Shown: in pieces, positions 48,860 to 57,413 of the stretch
Position numbering within the stretch: the first letter of the stretch is position 1
Layout of the letters: each line of letters begins with the position of its first letter
Assembly (NCBI RefSeq): GCF_014650775.1
Contig: NZ_BMVP01000006.1
Span: 186,001-250,000 of the forward strand
Length of the DNA: 64,000 nucleotides
From: Streptomyces cirratus
Lineage (GTDB): Bacteria; Actinomycetota; Actinomycetes; Streptomycetales; Streptomycetaceae
Direction: 5' to 3'
The notes under the pieces: model-generated
The model's database searches: none
Told to the model about the DNA's origin: nothing
The model's input: the letters and a program-made list of their open reading frames with translations, nothing else
Position numbers and translations under genes: made by a program

Positions 48860-49602
48860 GCGCGAGAGAGTAGAGCAATGTTCATCTTTTTGGATCCCCT
48901 CGGGCATGAACAGTCCGGCTGCCGCCGCCCGCCGAGCCGCTGCGGCTCCAGTCGGTGAAGCTCCCGCCCGCCGCGGCCGGCCTGGGGTCGAGCGCGTCGC
49001 TTGGCGCGAGAACGCCACCGGACCGGTCGGGCCGAGCAGGGGCGCCCGACCGGGGCTCGGAGCCCGACGCACGACGCCCAGCAGCCGCCGCCCGGGCCCT
49101 GACTCCGCCCGGGCCCGCGCCTCAATCGCCGGCGGGGCTGAATGGTCGGGGCCCAGCCCCGCCGGGCCCCGACCCCGGGGCTGCACCCGGGGCCGCGGGA
49201 GCGGCTCTCGCGCCGGGCGGCGACCCCGGGCACGGCACAGGCGCCCTACCCGGCCCGCTCCGGGCTCGCTGCGAAGGGGGCCAGGTCCGCATCCGTCGGA
49301 GCCCGACGCACGACGCCCAGCAGCCCCCTCCGTGCCCGGACTCCGCCCGGGCCCGCGCCTCAATCGCCGGCGGGGCTGGGTGGTCGGGGCCGGACCGCGC
49401 CCGGGGCCGCGCCGGAGCAGCCCGAGCACCCATCCCCCGGCCCGGTGGCCGGACCGCGCCCGGGCCGCGGGAGCGGCCCTCGCGCCGGGCGGCGACTCCG
49501 GGCACGGTGCAGGCGACCTGCCGGGCCCGCGGCGGGTCTGCTGTGCGGTCGGGCCGCGTACGGGTGCCGGGCGGGGGACGGGGGGCGTTGACTAAGGGGA
49601 GG
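48860..49602. other. Long intergenic region with duplicated Streptomyces repeat elements
   Basis: About 740 bases between the divergent beta-helix gene and the hmgA promoter. Open frames here are Arg/Pro/Gly-rich shadows without ribosome sites. Two copies of a composite block start near 49038 and 49298 (see the repeat entry). The minus-strand promoter of the cassette must lie close to 48860-48900, where A/T-rich ATTGCTCTACTCTC (minus-strand sense reversed) is found. I see no RNA gene. Confidence 0.6.
49038..49535. repeat. Two copies of a ~250-base composite repeat
   Basis: Copy 1 (about 49038-49260) and copy 2 (about 49298-49535) share GGAGCCCGACGCACGACGCC, then GCCTCAATCGCCGGCGGGGC (49120 and 49359), then CGGGAGCGG-CTCTCGCGCC with GCGAC-CCCGGGCACGG. 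The middle piece resembles the CTCAA-CGCCGGCGGGGCTG intergenic element common in Streptomyces genomes. Copies differ by small substitutions and insertions. Confidence 0.8.
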
Positions 49603-49616
49603 AGGAATCCTACTGT
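49588..49616 (+). promoter_or_regulatory. Promoter of hmgA
   Basis: TTGACT (49588-49593) and TACTGT (49611-49616) are separated by 17 bases, a good vegetative sigma consensus. The -10 element lies at the end of the first operator box, so a bound repressor would block it. Confidence 0.65.
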
Positions 49617-49632
49617 CAGGCATAGGATTCCT
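49603..49632. promoter_or_regulatory. Double palindromic operator of hmgA
   Basis: AGGAATCCTA (49603-49612) and TAGGATTCCT (49623-49632) form a perfect 10-base inverted repeat with a 10-base spacer. Each arm is itself the palindrome AGGAWTCCT, with centres 21 bases apart (two helix turns). It overlaps the -10 box. Confidence 0.7.
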
Positions 49633-49654
49633 ACGGCAGACCCGGGAGCGTTGC

Positions 49655-50986
49655 ATGAGTGACGGCGGTAGCAGCAGCGAGCAGGCCAGGAAGATCGCGG
49701 AGGGGCTGGCGTACCTCACCGGCTTCGGGAACGAGCACAGCTCCGAGGCCGTTCCCGGGGCGCTCCCCCATGGCCGGAACTCGCCCCAGCGCGCCCCCCT
49801 CGGCCTGTACGCCGAGCAGCTCAGCGGCAGCGCATTCACCGAGCCGCGAACCCACAACCGCCGCTCCTGGCTCTACCGGATCCGCCCCTCGGCCGCGCAC
49901 CCGCCCTTCACCCGCACCGACAACGGCGCCCTGCGCACCGCGCCCTTCACCGAGACCGTCCCCGACCCCAACCGCCTGCGCTGGAACCCGCTCCCCGACC
50001 CCGCCCCCGACACCGATTTCCTGGCCGGCCTCTGGACCGTCGGCGGCAACGGCGACGCCACCCAGCGCACCGGCATGGCCATCCACCTCTACGCTGCCAA
50101 CGCCCCCATGACGGACCGGGTGTTCAGCGACTCCGACGGCGAGCTGCTCATCGTCCCCGAGCGGGGCGGCCTGCTGCTGCGCACCGAACTCGGTCTGCTC
50201 AGCGCCCGCCCGGGCGAGATGGCGCTGATCCCGCGCGGCGTCCGCTTCCGCGTCGAGCTGCTGGACGAGGACGCCCGCGGCTACGTCTGCGAGAACTACG
50301 GGCAGCCCTTCGAACTCCCGAACCTCGGCCCGATCGGCGCCAACGGGCTGGCCGCCGCACGGGACTTCCGGGCCCCCGTGGCCGCGTACGAGGACATCGA
50401 GCGTCCGACCGAGGTGGTCAACAAGTTCTGCGGCAACCTCTGGTCCGCCACGTACGACCACTCACCCCTGGACGTGGTCGCCTGGCACGGCACGCACACC
50501 CCGTACGTGTACGACATGCGCCGCTTCAACGTCATCGGCTCCATCAGCTTCGACCACCCGGACCCGTCGATCTTCACCGTCCTGACCTCGCCCTCGGACA
50601 CCCCGGGGCTCGCGGGGGTGGACTTCGTCGTCTTCGCGCCCCGCTGGCTCGTCGGGGAGGACACCTTCCGCCCGCCGTACTTCCACCGGAACGTGATGAG
50701 CGAGTACATGGGCCTGATCGAGGGCGCCTACGACGCCAAGGCCGAGGGCTTCGTGCCCGGCGGCGGCTCGCTGCACAACATGATGTCCGCGCACGGGCCG
50801 GACCGGGAGACCTTCGACCGTGCGAGCGCCGCGGAGCTCAAGCCACAGAAGATCGACGACGGCCTGGCCTTCATGTTCGAGACCCGCTGGCCGGTCACCG
50901 CCACCGCCCAGGCGGCCGGCGCCGAGCACCTCCAGCGCGGTTACGACGACGTGTGGCAGGGTCTGGAGCGCCACTTCCGGGCCTAG
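49655..50986 (+). CDS. hmgA: Homogentisate 1,2-dioxygenase
   Basis: Iron(II) enzyme of 443 residues opening the ring of homogentisate to maleylacetoacetate in tyrosine/phenylalanine breakdown. It has [20 protein letters not shown] at the N-terminus and the cupin core with [20 protein letters not shown]. The C-terminal iron site has [14 protein letters not shown], which supplies His and Glu, and [12 protein letters not shown], which supplies the last His. Length and motifs match the family fully. ATG at 49655 follows a double-palindrome operator, and a GntR regulator lies 92 bases downstream. Together these make a tyrosine-catabolism control unit. Confidence 0.97.
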   Translation: MSDGGSSSEQARKIAEGLAYLTGFGNEHSSEAVPGALPHGRNSPQRAPLGLYAEQLSGSAFTEPRTHNRRSWLYRIRPSAAHPPFTRTDNGALRTAPFTETVPDPNRLRWNPLPDPAPDTDFLAGLWTVGGNGDATQRTGMAIHLYAANAPMTDRVFSDSDGELLIVPERGGLLLRTELGLLSARPGEMALIPRGVRFRVELLDEDARGYVCENYGQPFELPNLGPIGANGLAAARDFRAPVAAYEDIERPTEVVNKFCGNLWSATYDHSPLDVVAWHGTHTPYVYDMRRFNVIGSISFDHPDPSIFTVLTSPSDTPGLAGVDFVVFAPRWLVGEDTFRPPYFHRNVMSEYMGLIEGAYDAKAEGFVPGGGSLHNMMSAHGPDRETFDRASAAELKPQKIDDGLAFMFETRWPVTATAQAAGAEHLQRGYDDVWQGLERHFRA

Positions 50987-51013
50987 CCGTCCAGCCGTCC
51001 AGCCGTCCAGCCG
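50987..51013. repeat. Three tandem CCGTCCAG units
   Basis: Eight-base unit CCGTCCAG repeated three times directly after the hmgA stop. It resembles the Pro/Ser-coding slippage repeat at 18328-18416. No function seen. Confidence 0.7.
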
Positions 51014-51078
51014 GCAACCCACCCAGCGGCTCCGGTCTCGTCCGAGTCCCCGCATGTCCGCCCGTACGGAGAAACACC

Positions 51079-51828
51079 GTGACCGCCTTCGCCCCCGACT
51101 CTCTGGTGCTGAACCGGAAGCTTCCGCTCTGGTACCAGGTCTCCCAGTCGTTGCGCGCCTCGATACTGGGGCGCACACCGGACGCCTCGCTGCGGCTGCC
51201 CACCGAGGAGCAGCTGGCCGAGCACTACGGGGTGAGCGTGCTGACGATGCGCCAGGCGCTCAAGGAACTGGAGGGCGAGGGGCTGATCAGCCGGCACCGG
51301 CGGCGCGGCACGTTCATCGAACCGGGCGCCCGGCGCGGGGCCCCCGTGCGGCTGCTCGGTTCGGTGGACGCGATCGTGGCCCAGCAGTCGGGTGAACGCA
51401 CGACGGTTCTCGGCCACTCCCGGGAGCTGGTGGCCGGGGACCTGCTGGAGCACTTCCCGGACACCGCGGAGGTGGTCACGTACCGCCGGCTGCGCCATGA
51501 CAGCCAGAGCGGTGAACCGAGCAACTGGGCGGAGAACGCGGTCCTCCCGGAGCTGGCCTCCGCGATCGATCCGGCGGATCTGGAGCGCTGGCCGATGACG
51601 AAGGTGATCCGGGACATCGTGGGCGTGCGGATCAGCCGGATCACGGACACGGTCGAGGCCCGGCTCGCCGATCCGGAGACGGCCGAGCTGCTGCACGTCC
51701 CGCTGCTCAGCCCGATCCTGCACTACACGGGCGTGACGTACGACGAGGACGGCCGGGTGGTGGACGTCGCGCGGATCCGCTACCGCGGCGACCGGTTCTC
51801 CTTCACCGTGACGGTCGACGCCACTTAG
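51079..51828 (+). CDS. GntR/HutC-family regulator next to hmgA
   Basis: A 249-residue transcription factor. The winged helix-turn-helix is LPTEEQLAEHYGVSVLTMRQ then ALKELEGEGLISRHRRRGTF (about 40-80). The C-terminal UTRA ligand domain has AEVVTYRRLRHDSQSGEPSN and TVEARLADPETAELLHVPLL and ends FSFTVTVDAT. The HutC subfamily binds small effectors such as aromatic or amino-acid catabolites. The start is GTG at 51079, with CGGAG ten bases before it. Its position after hmgA suggests it binds the AGGAWTCCT boxes and senses a tyrosine-pathway intermediate, which is inference. Confidence 0.9.
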   Translation: MTAFAPDSLVLNRKLPLWYQVSQSLRASILGRTPDASLRLPTEEQLAEHYGVSVLTMRQALKELEGEGLISRHRRRGTFIEPGARRGAPVRLLGSVDAIVAQQSGERTTVLGHSRELVAGDLLEHFPDTAEVVTYRRLRHDSQSGEPSNWAENAVLPELASAIDPADLERWPMTKVIRDIVGVRISRITDTVEARLADPETAELLHVPLLSPILHYTGVTYDEDGRVVDVARIRYRGDRFSFTVTVDAT

Positions 51829-51853
51829 CAGGACGCCACCCGGCAGAAAGAAG

Positions 51854-52021
51854 TCAGCTCTTCTTCTCCTCGCCCTCCGCGCCGCGCTCGCCCTCCGCCT
51901 GGGACGGCGTGCCGCGCATGGTCTGCGGGTGGCGCTGCGCCTTCTCCTTCTCGTCCATGTCTTCGTCGAGGCGCTCACCCTCGGCCTGCGACGGGGTCGA
52001 GTATTCGTCGTACTGACTCAT
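51854..52021 (-). CDS. Tiny acidic protein with duplicated TPSQAEGER motif
   Basis: A 55-residue, very charged protein that starts MSQYDEYSTPSQAEGERLDE and ends in a Glu/Lys tail. The motif TPSQAEGER occurs twice (residues 9-17 and 38-46), separated by a Lys/Glu-rich stretch (MDEKEKAQRHPQTM). No hydrophobic core is present, so it is probably disordered. The wide minus-strand ATG at 52021 has a purine-rich leader (CAGGAGACGGCC). Codon third positions are G/C as expected for a real gene. Function unknown. Confidence 0.75.
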   Translation of the reverse strand: MSQYDEYSTPSQAEGERLDEDMDEKEKAQRHPQTMRGTPSQAEGERGAEGEEKKS

Positions 52022-52124
52022 GGCCGTCTCCTGCCGGATATGCGTACAGAGGCCTACACAAGGAGCCTAACGCTTCGACCGGGGCCGGGCCCGGCCACCG
52101 CTCCCCGTCGATACCATCGGCCGC

Positions 52125-53297
52125 GTGAGCACCGACGTACCGCCGCAGAACCCGCTGCTGGACGATCTGATGCCCTGGGCCGTGCGCCCCGCGCGCCTGG
52201 GGCGGGACTGGGTCGCCGCCCCCGATCCCGCCACCCTGCGGGCCCGCTGGACGGCGCTCGCCGCCGCCGAAGGCGCGGAGCAGGAGCGGCTGTTCCGCCC
52301 CGCGCGGGGCCGTACGCCCGCCACCGGGGCGGCCGCCCTGCCCGGGCAGCGCTCCGCCACCGCCCCCTTCGCGGCCGCGCCGGGCCCCTGCCCGCAGCCC
52401 GTACGGGTCCTGCGCGCCCCCTTCGACGAACAGTGGCTCCTGCCGGACCAGCGGCTCATCGACGCGGCCCGCCCCGAGCTGTGGCGCGTCCTCGACGGTC
52501 ACCAACTGTTCCTCGTGGAGACCCCGGAGCAGCCGCTGGTCACCGCGTACCTGCCGGTCGGCCGCCTCGGCCGCGTGCGCCCCCTGTACCGGCGTCCCGG
52601 CGGCGCGGAGCCCAACCTCGCGCCGGGGCTGGCGGCCCTGCTGGGCGGGCGGTACGGCGTCCCGGTCACCCCGCAGGACGTCCTGTGCTGGGTCCTGGCG
52701 GCTGCCCGCCCCGGGGCCCGCGGGGCGTACGAGGTCCCGCTCACCGCCGACCCGGAGCGCTGGCGCACCGGGCTGGAGCTGGGCCACCGGCTGCTCGCGG
52801 TGCAGCTGCGCGGCGCGCGGGGCGGGGACGCGCCCCGGCTGCCGGGCGGGCGCCGGCCGTACGTCCGCGCCGCGGTCACGGCCTGGCCGGGCGCCCTCGC
52901 GTACGACCCGGAGAGCGAGACGCTGGCCCTCGGCGACGGCAGCATCTCCCCCGTCCCCGAAGCGGCGTGGCAGTACGAGGTGCAGGGCGCCCGGGTGCTG
53001 GAGGCTTGGTTCGCCGCCCGCGCCGCGCACCGGGCGGCGCAGGCGCAGGGGCTGGAGGCGCTGGGCCCGTCCGAGTGGCCGCAGGCCTGGACGTCGGAGC
53101 TGCTGTCCCTGGTGACGAGCCTGGCGCTGCTCGCCGACGTGGCCCCGCTGCGGGCGGCGTTCGAGCCGGGGCCGCCGCTGTCGGCCGCCGGTCTCGAAGC
53201 CGCAGGGGTGCTGCCCGCGCCGCGCTGGGCCCGGCGCCCGGCCTCGGTCCTGGACCACCAGGAGGAGGGCCCGGGCGGCCAGTTCGCCCTGCTGTAG
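52125..53297 (+). CDS. Orphan type ISP C-terminal specificity domain protein
   Basis: A 390-residue protein resembling the DNA-target recognition region of type ISP restriction-modification enzymes but without methyltransferase or helicase motifs. Features are a variable N-terminal 140 residues, LGRVRPLYRRPGGAEPNLAP, VTPQDVLCWVLAAARPGARG and WQYEVQGARVLEAWFAARAA, the last being characteristic of the family C-terminus. The GTG start at 52125 follows a good leader. Streptomyces homologues are annotated type ISP restriction/modification enzyme. On its own it may bind DNA but should not cut or methylate. Confidence 0.65.
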   Translation: MSTDVPPQNPLLDDLMPWAVRPARLGRDWVAAPDPATLRARWTALAAAEGAEQERLFRPARGRTPATGAAALPGQRSATAPFAAAPGPCPQPVRVLRAPFDEQWLLPDQRLIDAARPELWRVLDGHQLFLVETPEQPLVTAYLPVGRLGRVRPLYRRPGGAEPNLAPGLAALLGGRYGVPVTPQDVLCWVLAAARPGARGAYEVPLTADPERWRTGLELGHRLLAVQLRGARGGDAPRLPGGRRPYVRAAVTAWPGALAYDPESETLALGDGSISPVPEAAWQYEVQGARVLEAWFAARAAHRAAQAQGLEALGPSEWPQAWTSELLSLVTSLALLADVAPLRAAFEPGPPLSAAGLEAAGVLPAPRWARRPASVLDHQEEGPGGQFALL

Positions 53298-53327
53298 CAG
53301 TCCCGCGAGCCTGCCGCCCCGGCCGTC

Positions 53328-54044
53328 CTACGTCGCCCACGCCCCCAGCAGCCGCGACACCGAGCGGTCGAACGCCTCGCCCAGGTCGGCGGGGATGCCC
53401 GTCCAGCCCTGGAGGGCGGCGGCCAGCCTCGGGTACTCGCCCGTCGCGATCCGCGAGCCGAGCCACGCCGTCCGCGCGCTCTGCTCCTCGGCCTCGCTCC
53501 AGGGCAGCGTGCGCGCCCGTTCGGCCAGGGCCAGTTCGCTCGCCACGTACGTGGCCACCGCCCCGTTGACCGCGGCGATCAGCTCCAGCTTCTCCCCGTC
53601 CGGCACCTCCAGCGGCTCCAGGCAGGCCAGGCTGTGCTCCAGGTACCGCAGGGCGTTGGGGCTGAACCCGTGGGCCGGACTCAGCAGCCGGGGCAGCCAG
53701 GGGTGACGGTGCATGAGCGCCCGCGTCTGGCGGGCCAGGGCCAGCAGGTCGGCGTGCCAGTCGCCGGTCGGCGGGGCGTAGGAGTACTCGCCGCTCACCG
53801 CGTCGACCATCAGCTCGTACAGGTCCTCCTTGCGCGGCACGTAGTTGTACAGGGACATCGTCCCGGCGCCGATCCCGGCCGCCACCCGGCGCATGGAGAC
53901 GGCGTCGATCCCCTCCGCGTCGGCGATCCGCACCGCTTCGGCCGCGATCGAGTCACGGCTGTGCGCGGGGCGGGGGCCCCGGCCCGCGCGCTGCGGGCGG
54001 GCCCAGATCACTTCGGGTCCGGCAGTGCGGCCGCCGGGCGTCAT
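53328..54044 (-). CDS. TetR-family repressor of the ABC exporter
   Basis: A 238-residue TetR regulator with an Arg/Pro N-terminal extension (GPEVIWARPQRAGRGPRPAH). The helix-turn-helix is SIAAEAVRIADAEGIDAVSM then RRVAAGIGAGTMSLYNYVPRKEDLYELM (about 32-80). The C-terminal domain contains PWLPRLLSPAHGFSPNALRY and LELIAAVNGAVATYVASELA, as in TetR-C_11-like repressors. ATG at 54044 is preferred over one 12 codons upstream because the upstream start overlaps the operator region. It is divergent from the exporter, which carries two copies of TACGTACRCCGTAC. Confidence 0.9.
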   Translation of the reverse strand: MTPGGRTAGPEVIWARPQRAGRGPRPAHSRDSIAAEAVRIADAEGIDAVSMRRVAAGIGAGTMSLYNYVPRKEDLYELMVDAVSGEYSYAPPTGDWHADLLALARQTRALMHRHPWLPRLLSPAHGFSPNALRYLEHSLACLEPLEVPDGEKLELIAAVNGAVATYVASELALAERARTLPWSEAEEQSARTAWLGSRIATGEYPRLAAALQGWTGIPADLGEAFDRSVSRLLGAWAT

Positions 54045-54086
54045 CGGCTCACCACCTCGTCGCTTCTTCCATCGCCCCATCGTAGT

Positions 54087-54144
54087 TACGTACACCGTAC
54101 GCAATGCGATAGGGTACCGACCATGACAACTACGTACGCCGTAC
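54087..54144. promoter_or_regulatory. Two TetR-type operators TACGTACRCCGTAC
   Basis: TACGTACACCGTAC at 54087-54100 and TACGTACGCCGTAC at 54131-54144 differ by one base, each with a GTAC-N3-GTAC core, centres 44 bases apart. The second is within the first codons of the ABC gene. Confidence 0.7.
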
Positions 54145-55097
54145 TTAGTGAGGGTCTGGAGAAGAACTACGGAGAGGTCCACGCCCTGCGCGGACTGGAC
54201 CTGGCGGTGCCGTACGGCACGGTCTGCGGTCTCCTCGGCCCCAACGGCGCGGGCAAGACCACCGCCGTCCGCACCTTCACCACCCTCACCGCGCCCACCG
54301 GCGGCCGCGCCCTGGTCGCCGGCCATGACGTCACTCGCGATCCGGCGGCCGTCCGCCGCGCCATCGGGGTCACCGGCCAGTACGCCTCGGTGGACGGGGA
54401 CCTGACGGGCCGCGAGAACCTGCGGCTCTTCGCCCGCCTGGCGGGCCTGCGCGGTGCGGCCGCCCGGACCCGCGCCGACGAGCTGCTGGACCGCTTCGGC
54501 CTGGGCGGGGCGGCCGACCGGGTCGCGTCCACCTGGTCGGGCGGCATGAAACGACGCCTGGACCTGGCCGCCGGGCTGATCAACCGCCCCCGGGTGCTGT
54601 TCCTCGACGAGCCGACGACGGGCCTGGATCCGGGGGCCCGCGAACACATCTGGGCGGCCGTACGGGAACTCGCCGACGAGGGCGCGGGCGTGCTGCTCAC
54701 GACCCAGTACCTGGAGGAGGCCGACCGGCTCGCCGACGACATCGTGGTGGTCGACGGCGGCCGGGTCGTGGCCGGCGGCACCCCCGCCGAACTCAAGGCC
54801 CGCATAGGCGCCCGCGCCGAGGTCACCGTCGCCGACCGCTCGGCCCTCGCGGGAGCGGCGGTCGTACTGGACCAGCTCACCGGCGGCACGCCCGTCCTGG
54901 ACGAGGAGCACCTCACGGCCGGCGCAACGGTCCTGGACGGCGCCCTGACGCTGCCCCGGATCATCCGCGCCCTCGACGCCGCCGGGATCCCGGTCACCGA
55001 CGCCGCACTGCGGCCCCCCACCCTCGACGAGGTGTTCCTGCGCCTCACCCGGGTCCGCAGTGCCACCAGCGGCCACGCGAAGGAGAACGCGGCATGA
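54123..55097 (+). CDS. DrrA-type ABC transporter ATP-binding protein
   Basis: A 324-residue nucleotide-binding subunit of a drug-type exporter. Walker A GPNGAGKTT (39-47), Q-loop GQYASVDGDLTG, signature WSGGMKRRLDLAAGL, Walker B RVLFLDEPTTGLDPG, and the H-loop position reads LTTQYLEEADRL, as in the DrrA family. ATG at 54123 starts MTTTYAVLSEGLEKNYG. It overlaps the permease by four bases (ATGA). The divergent TetR gene and the twin operators suggest induction by a toxic compound. The substrate is unknown. Confidence 0.94.
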   Translation: MTTTYAVLSEGLEKNYGEVHALRGLDLAVPYGTVCGLLGPNGAGKTTAVRTFTTLTAPTGGRALVAGHDVTRDPAAVRRAIGVTGQYASVDGDLTGRENLRLFARLAGLRGAAARTRADELLDRFGLGGAADRVASTWSGGMKRRLDLAAGLINRPRVLFLDEPTTGLDPGAREHIWAAVRELADEGAGVLLTTQYLEEADRLADDIVVVDGGRVVAGGTPAELKARIGARAEVTVADRSALAGAAVVLDQLTGGTPVLDEEHLTAGATVLDGALTLPRIIRALDAAGIPVTDAALRPPTLDEVFLRLTRVRSATSGHAKENAA

Positions 55098-55882
55098 GCA
55101 CCCTCCTGTCCGACGGCGGCGCCGTCGTCACCCGGCAGTTGCAGAAGGCCCGCCACGCGCCGGCACTGCTGATCCTCACCCAGACGATGCCGATCACGAT
55201 GCTGCTCTTCTTCGGCTACGTCTTCGGCAGCGCGCTCGCCATGCCGGGCTCCGAGTACCGGGAGTTCCTGGTGCCGGGGCTGCTCGCCGCCACCGCCGCG
55301 AACGGCCTGATGACCGGCATGTTCACGGCCGCGCAGGACGCCCACCGCGGGGTGATGGACCGCTTCCGTACGCTGCCGATGAGCCGGGCCGCCGTACCGC
55401 TCGGGCAGACCGCCGCCGACCTCCTGACGACGGCGCTGTCCATGGTGCCGCTGATGCTGGTGGGACTGGCGATGGGCTGGCGGATCGAGCACGGCCTGCC
55501 GGGCGCGCTCGGCGCCCTCGGGGTGCTGCTGCTGTTCCGCTTCGCCACGGCCTGGGCGGGCACGTACCTGGGGCTCCTGAGCAAGAGCGAGGAGGCGGCG
55601 GGCCAGTTGGGCAGCGCCACTTTCGTGCTGCCGATGCTCTCCAGCGCGTATCTGCCGACCGCCGGACTGCCGGGGTGGCTGCGGGCGGTGGCCGAGTGGA
55701 ACCCCATCAGCGCGGTCGCGAGCGCGGTGCGCGTGCTGTGCGGGAACGCCGGCGGCGAGGCTGCGGCGGGCGCCGCCTGGCCGGCGGCCCATCCGGTGGC
55801 GGGGGCGGTGCTCTGGTCCCTGGTCCTGCTGGCACTGTCCGCCCCGGCGGCCGCGCGCCGTTTCACCCGCGGCCCGGGCTGA
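55094..55882 (+). CDS. DrrB-type ABC transporter permease
   Basis: A 262-residue ABC-2 membrane subunit with six helices. Landmarks are RQLQKARHAPALLILTQTMP, the first helix ITMLLFFGYVFGSAL, PGLLAATAANGLMTGMFTAA, MDRFRTLPMSRAAVPLGQTAADL (the family coupling helix motif), and LPTAGLPGWLRAVAEWNPIS in the C-terminal signature. It starts ATG 55094 inside the previous stop (ATGA). Together with the upstream gene it forms a complete two-component exporter. Confidence 0.93.
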   Translation: MSTLLSDGGAVVTRQLQKARHAPALLILTQTMPITMLLFFGYVFGSALAMPGSEYREFLVPGLLAATAANGLMTGMFTAAQDAHRGVMDRFRTLPMSRAAVPLGQTAADLLTTALSMVPLMLVGLAMGWRIEHGLPGALGALGVLLLFRFATAWAGTYLGLLSKSEEAAGQLGSATFVLPMLSSAYLPTAGLPGWLRAVAEWNPISAVASAVRVLCGNAGGEAAAGAAWPAAHPVAGAVLWSLVLLALSAPAAARRFTRGPG

Positions 55883-55969
55883 AACCGGCGCGCACCGCGA
55901 GCGATGCCGCGCAGTTCTCGGCACGGTGCGGGGTGACAGCCCCGGGTCCGAGCAGGTAGGCAGGCTGTC

Positions 55970-57229
55970 ATGGCTCCTGACACGCACCCCGCTCCGCACT
56001 GCGCACCGCTTCCGGCGCCGCATCCCGCGCCGCCCGCCGCCGATCCGCTGCCCCTCGAAGGCATCACCGTCGTCGCCGTCGAACAGGCCGTCTCGGCCCC
56101 CTTCGCCACCCGCCAGCTCGCCGATCTGGGAGCGCGGGTGGTCAAGGTCGAGCGGCCCGACGGCGGCGACTTCGCCCGCGCCTACGACACCACCGCCCGG
56201 GGCCTCGCCTCGCACTTCGTCTGGGCCAACCGCGGCAAGGAGTCGATCGCGCTGGACCTCAAGGATCCGCGCGGCAGGGAGGTCCTGCACGGCCTCCTGG
56301 AGGGCGCCGACGTCTTCGTCCAGAACCTCGCCCAGGGAGCCGCCGCCCGGCTCGGCCTCGACGCGGCGGCGCTGTGCGCCCGTTACCCGCGGCTGGTCGC
56401 CGTGGACATCTCCGGGTACGGCCCCGAGGGCCCGTACGCCCACAAGCGCGCCTACGACATGCTCGTGCAGTGCGAGGCGGGGCTGGTGTCGGTGACCGGC
56501 ACCCCGGAGCAGCCCGTCAAGGCGGGGATTCCGGCGGCTGACATCGCGGCCGCCATGTACGCCTTCTCGGGGGTGCTCGCCGCCCTCCTGCGCCGCGGGA
56601 CCACCGGGCGCGGGGGCAGGGTGGAGGTGTCGATGCTGGACGCCCTCGCCGAGTGGATGGGCCACCCCCTGCACCACACGATGCACGGCGGCCGGCAGCC
56701 CGTACGGACCGGCCTCGCCCACGCCGTCATCGCACCCTACGATGCCTACCCGACGGCCGACGGGGACCGCGTACTGCTGTCCGTGCAGAACGACCGCGAG
56801 TGGCGCCGCCTCGCGGAACAGGTTCTGGAGCGGCCCGAGTTGGCGGACGACCCGGCGTACGCGACGAACGCCGCGCGCACCCGCGGCCGGGAGGCGACCG
56901 ACGCGGTGGTGGCCAAGGCCCTGGCGGCGCTGGACGCGGACGACGCGATCGCCCGCCTGGAAGCGGCGGGTATCGCCTGTGCGCGGCTGAACCCGGTGGC
57001 CCGGCTGGCCGCGCACCCACAGCTGGCGGCCCGCGACCGCTGGCGGGAGGTGGGGTCACCGGTGGGCCCGCTGCGGGCCCTGCTGCCGCCGATCGGGCTT
57101 CCGGACGGGCCGCCGCCGCGGATGGGGGCGGTGCCCGCGCTCGGCGAGCACACCGAGGCGCTGCTGCGCGGCCTGGGGATGACGGACGAGCGGATCACGG
57201 CGCTGCGCCGGGACGGTGTGATCGCCTGA
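55970..57229 (+). CDS. CaiB/BaiF family CoA-transferase
   Basis: Class III CoA-transferase of 419 residues, moving CoA between carboxylic acids. The start of the core is LEGITVVAVEQAVSAPFATR. GARVVKVERPDGGDFAR, WANRGKESIALDLKDPRGR and GYGPEGPYAHKRAYDMLVQCEAG follow, the last with catalytic Asp163. The C-terminal part has RLNPVARLAAHPQLAARDRW. An N-terminal Pro-rich extension (about 28 residues) is unusual. ATG at 55970. Substrates are unknown; a CoA branch for the nearby acyl-CoA genes is plausible. Confidence 0.9.
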   Translation: MAPDTHPAPHCAPLPAPHPAPPAADPLPLEGITVVAVEQAVSAPFATRQLADLGARVVKVERPDGGDFARAYDTTARGLASHFVWANRGKESIALDLKDPRGREVLHGLLEGADVFVQNLAQGAAARLGLDAAALCARYPRLVAVDISGYGPEGPYAHKRAYDMLVQCEAGLVSVTGTPEQPVKAGIPAADIAAAMYAFSGVLAALLRRGTTGRGGRVEVSMLDALAEWMGHPLHHTMHGGRQPVRTGLAHAVIAPYDAYPTADGDRVLLSVQNDREWRRLAEQVLERPELADDPAYATNAARTRGREATDAVVAKALAALDADDAIARLEAAGIACARLNPVARLAAHPQLAARDRWREVGSPVGPLRALLPPIGLPDGPPPRMGAVPALGEHTEALLRGLGMTDERITALRRDGVIA

Positions 57230-57413
57230 GGGTGCCGGCGGGGCCCGGCCGCCCGGCGCGAGCACGCCGGGTGGCCGGGACACCTGGGACCGCCGGGAGG
57301 GGCCGGAGCACGCCTGGGCAGGCCGCCCCAGGTCGAGACGCTGCCGGAGTACGCCGTGGATCAAGACGGGGCCGGGGGTGCGGCCGGGCCGACCGGCCGC
57401 CTCGCAGGGGCAG

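Noticed and set aside
48860-49602. Open frames between the beta-helix gene and hmgA
   Set aside because: No ribosome site, no family pattern, and they cross intergenic repeats.
52125-53297. Active restriction-modification system
   Set aside because: No methyltransferase, helicase or nuclease motif is found in the gene or its neighbours.
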